From positions 1-64,000 of the forward strand of contig JAJEJD010000015.1 of the NCBI GenBank assembly GCA_022828125.1: a DNA stretch of 64,000 nt, given 5' to 3'. Numbering within the stretch: the stretch's first letter is position 1; the number at the start of each line of letters is the position of its first letter. This DNA comes from a bacterium (lineage in GTDB: Bacteria > UBA8248). Shown here piece by piece: positions 26,375-32,984 of the stretch. The notes under the pieces were generated by a model that saw nothing but the letters and a program-made list of their open reading frames with translations, made no database searches and was not told the DNA's origin. A program made the translations under genes and the position numbers.

Positions 26375-27132
26375 ACAACGTCGAAATCATCCCCGTCACC
26401 GACTTGCCGGAAATCAAGGAGGGCGACGCGCTCGCGCCCCTGATTCTGGAAGCGCTCGAGACGGGCGGTATGAAGATTCGGGATCGGGACATCCTCGTCC
26501 TCGCGCAAAAGATCGTCAGCAAGGCCGAGGGCAGGATTCTGGATTTGAAAACCGTCGAGCCGTCCCCCGAAGCGATCGAGGTCGCGAACCGCGACGGGCG
26601 CGACCCCAGGCTCGTGGAGGCAGTGCTGAGGGAGTCGAACGAGATTGTCGTGGCTTCCGAGCGCGCGCTCATCGTGGAGCACCGAACGGGGGCGGTATGC
26701 GCCCACGCGGGCATCGACCGCTCAAACGTCGGAGGGGATGAAGATCAGGTGCTGCTTCTGCCTCAAGACGCCGACGCTTCCGCCCGGAAATTTCATGAAG
26801 AGATCAAGAGCGCGGCGGGCGCATTCGTTCCCGTCCTCATCGCCGACACGCAGGGGCGCGCATTCCGGCGGGGCGTCGTCGGCGTGGCGATAGGGTGCGC
26901 CGGCCTGGAGCCCCTGGTGGACTTGCGTGGAGAGAAAGACCGCAGCGGCCGCGCGCTCGAAATCACCATACTCGCCCATGCGGATGAAATCGCGGCGGCG
27001 GCGAGCATGGTGATGGGACAGGACAAACAAGGCGTCCCCGCCGTCCTGATTCGCGGCCTCGGGTATCATGCGGGAGACCGCCCTGCGCGCGCGCTCTACC
27101 GCACGAAAGAAGAAGACCTGTTCCGCCCATGA
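26371..27132 (+). CDS. cofE: F420-0:gamma-glutamyl ligase
   Basis: Adds gamma-linked glutamates to F420-0 using GTP. The start MNNVEIIPVTDLPEIKEGD is typical, followed by DILVLAQKIVSKAEGR and the metal/GTP-site segment CAHAGIDRSNVGG. Its 253 aa are the short archaeal-type form; the nitroreductase domain of FbiB is missing here and supplied by a separate upstream gene. The ATG overlaps the cofC stop. Last gene of the operon. Confidence 0.95.
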   Translation: MNNVEIIPVTDLPEIKEGDALAPLILEALETGGMKIRDRDILVLAQKIVSKAEGRILDLKTVEPSPEAIEVANRDGRDPRLVEAVLRESNEIVVASERALIVEHRTGAVCAHAGIDRSNVGGDEDQVLLLPQDADASARKFHEEIKSAAGAFVPVLIADTQGRAFRRGVVGVAIGCAGLEPLVDLRGEKDRSGRALEITILAHADEIAAAASMVMGQDKQGVPAVLIRGLGYHAGDRPARALYRTKEEDLFRP

Positions 27133-27162
27133 AACCACAACCTTTCATATAAGGATGCGCCT

Positions 27163-27495
27163 ATGGCCATACTTCACTGGAACGACGTCGAGGAAAGGCA
27201 ACTGAACAACATCATACGGGGCAGAATCGTCAAGACGGACAACGTGATGGCGTGCCGGATCACGGCGAAGACCGGAAGTCCCATCAAGACCCATACCCAC
27301 GAATTCGACCAGATAACGCACATGATTCGGGGAAAACTGAAGTTCCACTCGGGAGACGGGGAGCACAAAGTCGTTCAGGCGGGAGACGTCATGATCTTTC
27401 CGGCGGGAACCCCGCACGGAGGCGAAGTTCTCGAAGAAGCGGAGTACATCGACATGTTCTCGCCGCCGAATCCGGATTTTCAGTGGGATAAATAA
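27163..27495 (+). CDS. Small cupin-domain protein
   Basis: Single-domain cupin of 110 aa. The metal-site motifs are THTHEFDQITHMIRG (two His and a Glu) and PAGTPHGG (His). Preceded by AAGGATG. It starts 30 bases after cofE on the same strand and may be read through from the cof operon. Function not assignable beyond a metal-binding beta-barrel. Confidence 0.88.
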   Translation: MAILHWNDVEERQLNNIIRGRIVKTDNVMACRITAKTGSPIKTHTHEFDQITHMIRGKLKFHSGDGEHKVVQAGDVMIFPAGTPHGGEVLEEAEYIDMFSPPNPDFQWDK

Positions 27496-27549
27496 TGGAC
27501 GGGCCGGAATCGCTCTCTTAACCGGGGAGACATCAAGCGTCTGGCAAGC

Positions 27550-27693
27550 GTGACAACCTTCGGCAAGGAAGGGCGATGCAATTATATTTCGAGCATCCAA
27601 CGCGACGACGTGAAGCGGCTGCTGCGCGAGCAGCTGAAGCGATTCGAAGCGCACGAAAACCAGAGGGAAGTAAATTGCAAAATCTACGGCTGA
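27550..27693 (+). CDS. Possible small basic protein or gene remnant
   Basis: The cupin frame stays open after its TAA stop for about 66 codons, ending at 27693. Its later part (KRLASVTTFG to NCKIYG) has a protein-like, helical, charged composition. The only usable start is GTG 27550, without a clear ribosome site. It overlaps the start of the next gene. It could be a short gene or the remnant tail of a broken one. Confidence 0.25.
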   Translation: MTTFGKEGRCNYISSIQRDDVKRLLREQLKRFEAHENQREVNCKIYG

Positions 27694-28631
27694 AGGCATT
27701 CGCATCCATGCTCGTTTTTGCATTCGCTTTCTGGGGTTGCGGCGGGGATACGGCAGGCATTCCCAGCGGCCCGATGATAATGCCTGAGAAAGCGCAAAAC
27801 CCGGCATTCCCCGGCGATGACGAACTGACGGTCGCGCTGCGCGGGATTCAACTGGCGGTCTTCACGCATCGGCCAGAAGGATGCAAGCCCCAAGGCTTGC
27901 TTTTCATCTTTCACGGGTTGAATCGAAATGCCGTTGACTATCGCAACTGGGCGCGGCCCTTTGCCAGCCGGGTCTGTATGATCGTTTTTGCGCCGCGCTT
28001 TGATCGTGAGCGCTTCAGAACTTGGCAATATCAGTGGGGCGGCATTGCCCGCCATCAGATTCCGCAGTCGCCCGATGACTGGACGGTTTCCCTTGTGGCC
28101 GACTTGGTGAAATGGGCGCTTGCGCGGGAAGGCGGAGAAGCGATGCCCGTCTTTTTGTTTGGCCATTCCGCCGGAGCGCAGTTTCTCTCCCGCGTCGCCG
28201 CCTATGCGCCGCCAAAGGGCATCCGCAGATTCGTCATCGCAAATCCATCAAGCCACGTCTGGCCATCGCTCGATGAGGCCATCCCCTACGGCTTCGGCGG
28301 ATTCCCCGGATGGTTTCCGAAGAAAGCAACACCCTCGCTCAAGCGATATTTAAGCCTGCCAGTGACCATCTACATCGGATCAGAAGATGTCGGATCGCGC
28401 TTCCTCAGTCGCAAGGCGGCAGCCGTCCGGCAGGGGGTGAACCGCTTCGTTCGCGGCGAGAATGTGTTTTATGCCGCGCGGGCGCTGGCGAGGAAAAACG
28501 GATGGGATTTCAACTGGAAGTTCGTGGTTGCGCTTAAAGTGGGCCATTCGACTAGTCGTATGCTGGGCGCTTTTGAAGTTTGGGACGCTTTTGGGCTGAA
28601 AGGATTGCCGGGCGCCCCGAAGGGGGAATGA
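27675..28631 (+). CDS. Alpha/beta hydrolase, putative lipoprotein
   Basis: Secreted or membrane-anchored hydrolase of 318 aa. The N-terminus (basic NLRLK, then hydrophobic ASMLVFAFAFWGC) looks like a lipoprotein signal, though FWGC is an imperfect lipobox. The fold markers are FIFHGLNRN (oxyanion region), FLFGHSAGAQF (GxSxG nucleophile elbow) and a C-terminal VGHS His. It resembles polyhydroxybutyrate-depolymerase-like or feruloyl-esterase-like hydrolases. The start is TTG 27675 after GAGGGAAG; an inner ATG at about 27708 is possible. The stop overlaps the next ATG. Confidence 0.75.
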   Translation: MQNLRLKAFASMLVFAFAFWGCGGDTAGIPSGPMIMPEKAQNPAFPGDDELTVALRGIQLAVFTHRPEGCKPQGLLFIFHGLNRNAVDYRNWARPFASRVCMIVFAPRFDRERFRTWQYQWGGIARHQIPQSPDDWTVSLVADLVKWALAREGGEAMPVFLFGHSAGAQFLSRVAAYAPPKGIRRFVIANPSSHVWPSLDEAIPYGFGGFPGWFPKKATPSLKRYLSLPVTIYIGSEDVGSRFLSRKAAAVRQGVNRFVRGENVFYAARALARKNGWDFNWKFVVALKVGHSTSRMLGAFEVWDAFGLKGLPGAPKGE

Positions 28632-28861
28632 ATATGAAAGCGCCGCGCGCCGAAGAAAGGGGAGGATTGAAGATAGGGCAAGTAGCTGAAGATATCCTGA
28701 ATGAGTTGATGTGCCAGCATTGCTTCTGCTGGATGGAATACTTCGTGAGCGCCGCGATGGCGGGAGAAGAATTTGAAAACCCTGGATATCCCCGATCATG
28801 CGAAGATTGCCGCCATCTGGACGAGGAGGTAGCAGAAGAACCAAGAGGGCCGTCTCTCTAG
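28628..28861 (+). CDS. Small Cys-rich protein
   Basis: Protein of 77 aa with CQHCFC and CEDC pairs, which suggests a small zinc-binding knuckle. The ATG overlaps the upstream hydrolase stop (ATGA), so it is probably co-expressed. Its TAG stop lies inside a CTAG that also supplies the stop of the convergent phage gene. No function recognised. Confidence 0.55.
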   Translation: MNMKAPRAEERGGLKIGQVAEDILNELMCQHCFCWMEYFVSAAMAGEEFENPGYPRSCEDCRHLDEEVAEEPRGPSL

Positions 28862-29067
28862 CTCTTGAACCGTTTGAGGTTCGTGTTTTTCCTCCCCGGC
28901 TCCCGCCGGCCCATCCGCTCCAGGGCCAGACCGGCCTCGAGCGCCTCCTGGTTGAAACGAAACTCCTCCCAGGAGCAACGCGCCAGCAGGTGCGGGGGGA
29001 GGCCATAGGTCTTCGCCTGAAAATGAATGACCGCCAGCAGCTCTTTCCTACGCCGCCGGAAACGCAT
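28858..29067 (-). CDS. Phage tail assembly chaperone, second frame
   Basis: Basic 69-aa protein (MRFRRRRKELLAVIHFQAKTYG) beginning inside the end of the previous gene in another frame. The pair sits immediately after the tail tube gene, where siphophage genomes carry overlapping G/T tail-chaperone frames. It could be translated from the ATG at 29067 or by recoding from the first frame. The family is inferred from position; sequence alone is not diagnostic. Confidence 0.55.
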   Translation of the reverse strand: MRFRRRRKELLAVIHFQAKTYGLPPHLLARCSWEEFRFNQEALEAGLALERMGRREPGRKNTNLKRFKS

Positions 29068-29440
29068 CGCCTTCCGGCGCGCCCTCCCCGGGGGCAGGGG
29101 CCGCCGCCTCGTTCTGCATGGCCGTGACCGCGGTGAAGATGGCGTCCGCATCCGCCGGGGCGAGTTCATGGATGCTCAGTTCATCCGGCAGGCATCGGCC
29201 CGGCTCTTTATCCGTCATCGAGCCGCGCTCGGGTACGAAGCAGCGCCTCAGGATGCAGTGCACCCATTCCCCCGTAAGCGCGTATTGCTCCTCCTCGCCC
29301 GCGGCGCCGTTCGAGACGCCTGCGAAGAGCTTGGGATACGCCGCCATGTCCAGGAGATTCGGCGCGCGCACGAAACCCTTGAGCCCCGAGGGCAGGGTGA
29401 TGGGCTTGCGTCCATGGTTTCTGTATTCTGATATTTCCAC
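29048..29440 (-). CDS. Phage tail assembly chaperone-like protein, first frame
   Basis: Protein of 130 aa starting at GTG 29440 behind GGGAGG. Content such as GRKPITLPSGLKGFVRAPNLLDMAAYPKLF and a Pro/Ala-rich end suits a tail assembly chaperone, and so does its position downstream of the tail tube. Its last 20 bases overlap the next frame. Inference rests mainly on gene order. Confidence 0.55.
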   Translation of the reverse strand: MEISEYRNHGRKPITLPSGLKGFVRAPNLLDMAAYPKLFAGVSNGAAGEEEQYALTGEWVHCILRRCFVPERGSMTDKEPGRCLPDELSIHELAPADADAIFTAVTAMQNEAAAPAPGEGAPEGDAFPAA

Positions 29441-29507
29441 GATTCCTCCCGTTCGTTCTCGCTGAATCGAGACTTGACCAAGGTGAAGAACAAGCCGCCT
29501 TTATTGG

Positions 29508-29578
29508 CGGCTGTTGAAAAACCCCTCGCCGGGGCTCCGCCTTTACCCCCTGTTAAGGGGGGCTTTTTCAACCACCCT
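29508..29578. repeat. Short element with TTGAAAAA inverted ends
   Basis: GGCTGTTGAAAAACCCC near 29508 and GGGGGCTTTTTCAACCACCC near 29557-29576 form inverted ends of a minimal element placed between the tail tube and chaperone genes. Same family as at 135, 16629 and 38012. Confidence 0.6.
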
Positions 29579-29590
29579 TATGGGCGGAGG

Positions 29591-30730
29591 CTAGGTGAAG
29601 ACGATGGCAATCTCGTCATCGCCCGCATCGCGGGCCAGGCGGAAGGGGGCATCGTAGGTCAGCAGACCGTCGCGATCCGAAAAACCCATATCCGTGTACT
29701 GGCACTTGGGCGCGGTGATGGTGCAGATGTTCCCGGCCCTGTGGCCGACCTGCACTTTCAGGGGGAGCCGCGCGCCATCTTCCCAATCGGCGAACACATC
29801 GTCGGTGGCCTTGAGCACGGCCTCGGGGTCGAAAGAACCCGAGGGCGCGCGGCCCGTCACGACGGCGTTCAGGTGCCCGCCCGACATGTTGGCGCTTTGA
29901 CGCAAGACCACCTCGTTGTTCATGGCGAAGCGGATGTTCGCCACGTCGAAATGGAAGCCTCCGAACGAAAAGCCGCTCATGAGGATGGGTTCGGGCGCCT
30001 GCGCATCGTAGGACGCCCCGTCAGGGACCGGCGCGTCGCTCACCTCGAAATCGGCCGCCTCGAACTCCCAATCCACCGTGGGAACGCCGTCCAGGGGGCA
30101 GTTGATGGAAAAACTCCCCATGCAGCCCAGATACATGACCCGTAAGCCGTCGATGAACGCCGTCAGGCAGATCCTCGTATAGCCCGATTTATCGGAGACG
30201 GGCGCATAGGCGACGGAGGCGTCCTCGACGACGGTTTCCTTCATCGCACACGCCTTGAACAGCAGCCCGTAATCCGGCGCGACGCCCGCTGCGCCTGAAC
30301 CGCGCAACTCGGTGGTGAAGGAGATCTGCGCGGAGCGCTTTCCCGGAATCGAAGGAAAGGGCGAGAGGCTCGCATCCTTCACCGCGCGCTCCAGCTGCTC
30401 CACGCTGATCTCGTGGGAGAAGTTGCCCGCCCGGAACAGTTCCGAAGCGACAGCAGGCCTGTCCAGCAGGTAGGCCGTGCCCGCAGCGGGCGCCGCATCC
30501 CAGGCGTCGTCCACCGTGAGCGTCTCCGAGGCCGCGTCGAAACCGCTCACCTTTCTCCTTTGGCCGACGCCCATTCCCCGAATCGTGCGCAGCACCGAGC
30601 CGTTCCAGAAATCATCATCCTCTGAGAGCGCGGCGTCCACGAGGGTGGAGGCGTCGGCGGAATCCGCCGCCAGTTCCCTCTCTTCCGTCGCGCCGATAGT
30701 CTGCCGATCCATCAAAATCGTATCGCCCAT
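29591..30730 (-). CDS. Phage tail tube protein
   Basis: Protein of 379 aa, ATG 30730 behind AGGAG. Beta-rich with typical tail-tube features: FRAGNFSHEISVEQLERAVKDASL, the SISFTTEL-like strand SAQISFTTELRGSG, and a C-terminal fold ending ARDAGDDEIAIVF. Two domains are likely: an N-terminal Ig- or decoration-like part of about 90 aa and the tube domain. Placement between tail terminator and chaperones supports the call. Confidence 0.7.
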   Translation of the reverse strand: MGDTILMDRQTIGATEERELAADSADASTLVDAALSEDDDFWNGSVLRTIRGMGVGQRRKVSGFDAASETLTVDDAWDAAPAAGTAYLLDRPAVASELFRAGNFSHEISVEQLERAVKDASLSPFPSIPGKRSAQISFTTELRGSGAAGVAPDYGLLFKACAMKETVVEDASVAYAPVSDKSGYTRICLTAFIDGLRVMYLGCMGSFSINCPLDGVPTVDWEFEAADFEVSDAPVPDGASYDAQAPEPILMSGFSFGGFHFDVANIRFAMNNEVVLRQSANMSGGHLNAVVTGRAPSGSFDPEAVLKATDDVFADWEDGARLPLKVQVGHRAGNICTITAPKCQYTDMGFSDRDGLLTYDAPFRLARDAGDDEIAIVFT

Positions 30731-30802
30731 CCCCTGTTCTCCTCCGTCTATTTTTAGGGGCGAAGGGGCATCCCTCGCCGGATGTTGTTCAATGCTCTCG
30801 AA

Positions 30803-31336
30803 TCAATCCCGCCGAATCCGCTCTATCGCCCGGATACGGATTTCGGCGTAATGGCAAAGCACGTTCCCGAATGTTCTGAGTTCAATCAGGTCCACCTGCG
30901 GAGGCTGAAGGCGCTCCAGGGAGCGGACGCGCGGGGCGCCTGAATCATCGAGGAGGCGAAGGGCTTTATCATCCCGGAAGCGGTCGCAAACCTCCTCGAT
31001 CAGATCCTGGAAGACCGCCTCGCTGCCCGCCGCGTCCTCGGCGCTCATGATGCCGAACAGCAAGAACGTGTGGGTTCGTCTGCTGATGCCGGCGGGCGTG
31101 AAGCCGCCGGACGCATTCGAGCCGAGCGATGCAACCTCTTCGCCTGCTCTCTCGCGCGTCAGCACCCAGCCCCTGATCTGGGCGAGGCCGCCGCCCGTCT
31201 CCCAGCGGAACAGGTCCAGGTATTTCCCCAGGTCGGCCGACCAGCGCTGATAGGCGTGGACCCGCCCCGCCTCCGGTACGCTCGATATTTCCGCCAAAAC
31301 GGCGTCGCCGATTTCCCTGTACCGTGATTTAGCCAC
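30803..31336 (-). CDS. Probable phage tail terminator/completion protein
   Basis: Protein of 177 aa, GTG 31336 with AGGAG 6 bases upstream, overlapping the stop of the HK97 gp10-like gene by 8 bases. Sequence (KSRYREIGDAVLAEISSVPEAGRVHAYQRW and a later VVDLIELRTFG-like strand) has no signature I can name. The position between the gp10-like connector and the tail tube is that of the tail terminator in many siphophages. Confidence 0.55.
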   Translation of the reverse strand: MAKSRYREIGDAVLAEISSVPEAGRVHAYQRWSADLGKYLDLFRWETGGGLAQIRGWVLTRERAGEEVASLGSNASGGFTPAGISRRTHTFLLFGIMSAEDAAGSEAVFQDLIEEVCDRFRDDKALRLLDDSGAPRVRSLERLQPPQVDLIELRTFGNVLCHYAEIRIRAIERIRRD

Positions 31337-31838
31337 CGACTCTCCTCGCAATCTCATCAAGCAGTTCACGAATGCGCCTATCGATTCGGCTCTGGTTATC
31401 CTTAAAAGCACGCGCGAACATGCGGCGCGCCCGTATCCCGCGCCGGGCGGTCGCGCGGGCAACGAGGAAGGCCACGCTTTCGAAGTCCCCGTCATCTGAT
31501 TCCAGGTTCCGGGCTACCCAGCGATACAGAGGCGATCCCTCCCTCCAGGGCGGCATCGCGCCGCCCGGCGGGCGTCCGGATTCCACGTACCCGGCGTATG
31601 GGGCGCGCGAGGCGACTACGCCGCGCAACGCGCCTCGCCCCTCTCCCTTGATCTCGGTGAAAATGCTCCCTCGCAGGTTTCCGCTCGCGCCGACGGGCGT
31701 TCGCGTCATGACCTCGCGCCTGAGCATTTCGGTAATCTCGGCCATCGCCTCGCGCGCGAGGCGGAAAACCTCCACCTCCTCCCGCGCGATCGGCGGCGCC
31801 TTCACAAGGGTTTCGAACGTTGTATATCGACGAGGCAC
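31329..31838 (-). CDS. HK97 gp10-like head-tail connector
   Basis: Protein of 169 aa from GTG 31838, with GGGGAG upstream. The pattern TRTPVGASGNLRGSI, APYAGYVESGRPPG and a basic C-terminal region (ARRGIRARRMFARAF) matches the HK97 gp10 / minor tail connector family, which closes the head-tail junction. Confidence 0.75.
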   Translation of the reverse strand: MPRRYTTFETLVKAPPIAREEVEVFRLAREAMAEITEMLRREVMTRTPVGASGNLRGSIFTEIKGEGRGALRGVVASRAPYAGYVESGRPPGGAMPPWREGSPLYRWVARNLESDDGDFESVAFLVARATARRGIRARRMFARAFKDNQSRIDRRIRELLDEIARRVGG

Positions 31839-31856
31839 CTTGACTCCCCTTTTGGC

Positions 31857-32567
31857 CTAGCGGTCTTTGGATGTGCCGTGCGTGAAGTACTCGCCGCGCG
31901 CCATGGAGAGGAGCGCGTCCCAATCGAGAGACGCGCCCGCCGGACCCGCCACTTCGCCCTCTTTGCGGCCGAGATGGTTCTGGTATTTGCGCTCGAGCTC
32001 CCGGCCCAGGCGCGTGTATTCTCCAGACTTGCTCTGGTAGTCCACCGAATCCGCCGCGAGGGTCGGGGTCGAGGACTGCGCGAAGCGGCGGGCCAGAAGG
32101 TGACAGCCCTCCGCGGCGGCCAGCCAGGCCACGGCGGTCAGATCGTTTTCGGGAACGCTCGTACGCGCATCATCAGCCGTGTGCTTTCGCGTATAGAACA
32201 GGCGCAGCGTGTGGCCCATTTGAGGGACGAAGTACATGAGCCTGAACTTGGCCGCCGGGGTTCCTTTCGCGTAGATGATCCAGGCGCTCCTCCGTAAATA
32301 AGAGGGCTTTCTCTCCCCCTGGGGATATTCCACCTCCCGGATGAAGGAGAGGGAATCGTCCCAGTCTTCCGGCAGGGAAAAATCGAACGTCTCGCTGTCA
32401 CCCGCGTAATCGGCGAACGAGACGAGCGGCCTGTCCCTGCTGTAGCGCGTGAGTGCGGCGTTCACCAGATCGGCGTAGTCCGCCTCCTCGACCCCGAACT
32501 CCCGGGGCAGCGCGCCCGCCTTCAACAGCACCTTCACCTCCTTGATGATCGTCTGCCTGCCGGCCAT
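31857..32567 (-). CDS. Phage head-tail adaptor-like protein
   Basis: Protein of 236 aa, ATG 32567 (MAGRQTIIKEVKVLL) with GAGGAG upstream. Mainly helical, with an acidic N-terminal part and AAAEGCHLLARRFAQ. It occupies the slot of the gp6/gp15-type connector between capsid and gp10-like genes. Family assignment rests on position. Confidence 0.5.
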   Translation of the reverse strand: MAGRQTIIKEVKVLLKAGALPREFGVEEADYADLVNAALTRYSRDRPLVSFADYAGDSETFDFSLPEDWDDSLSFIREVEYPQGERKPSYLRRSAWIIYAKGTPAAKFRLMYFVPQMGHTLRLFYTRKHTADDARTSVPENDLTAVAWLAAAEGCHLLARRFAQSSTPTLAADSVDYQSKSGEYTRLGRELERKYQNHLGRKEGEVAGPAGASLDWDALLSMARGEYFTHGTSKDR

Positions 32568-32610
32568 TTCTGTTTTCTCCTCTCGTCTCACTCACCAGAT
32601 GCGGGCGGTC

Positions 32611-32952
32611 TCAAGTCTTGAGTGTGAGCTTGGCCTCGAACGTGAACGAAGCTCCCTCCCCGCCGACGGCCCATACAAGCCTGAGCCAGGGGCCGATGTT
32701 CGCGAGCTTGACGAGGGTTTTCCCGGCCGAGGTGATTTCCGCGGATTCGGTGTGGACGAAAGCCGCTTCATCGTCCGCCGGGCCGGTGTGCACTTCGAAT
32801 TCAAGCGTAGGCGAAGCGCCCGAAACCGCCGTCACGTCGATGAACAAGAGCGCCTCGGTGAAGCGGCTCACCTCGAACGCCGTGCTGCCTCCCGCGGCGA
32901 CGCGGGCCGCGGGAGGAGCGAGAACGATGGTGTGGGTTCGCCTGTCGGACAT
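32611..32952 (-). CDS. Small phage virion protein, possible capsid decoration
   Basis: Beta-rich 113-aa protein (FEVSRFTEALLFIDVTAVSG, FEVHTGPADD, GPWLRLVWAVGG) from ATG 32952 with GAGGAG 6 bases upstream. It follows the capsid gene by 32 bases, where head decoration or fibre proteins often lie. No firm homology recognised. Confidence 0.5.
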   Translation of the reverse strand: MSDRRTHTIVLAPPAARVAAGGSTAFEVSRFTEALLFIDVTAVSGASPTLEFEVHTGPADDEAAFVHTESAEITSAGKTLVKLANIGPWLRLVWAVGGEGASFTFEAKLTLKT

Positions 32953-32984
32953 GGCTTCTCCTCTGAAGGGCAAACGCCGCGCGA

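Noticed and set aside
27576-27674. Longer start for the lipoprotein hydrolase at ATG 27576
   Set aside because: The extra residues are Arg/Ala-rich and would bury the signal peptide; TTG 27675 has a ribosome site and leaves the signal at the N-terminus.
29048-29130. Classic -1 slippery heptamer for the tail chaperone
   Set aside because: The second frame is +1/-2 relative to the first, and no X XXY YYZ sequence in frame is present.
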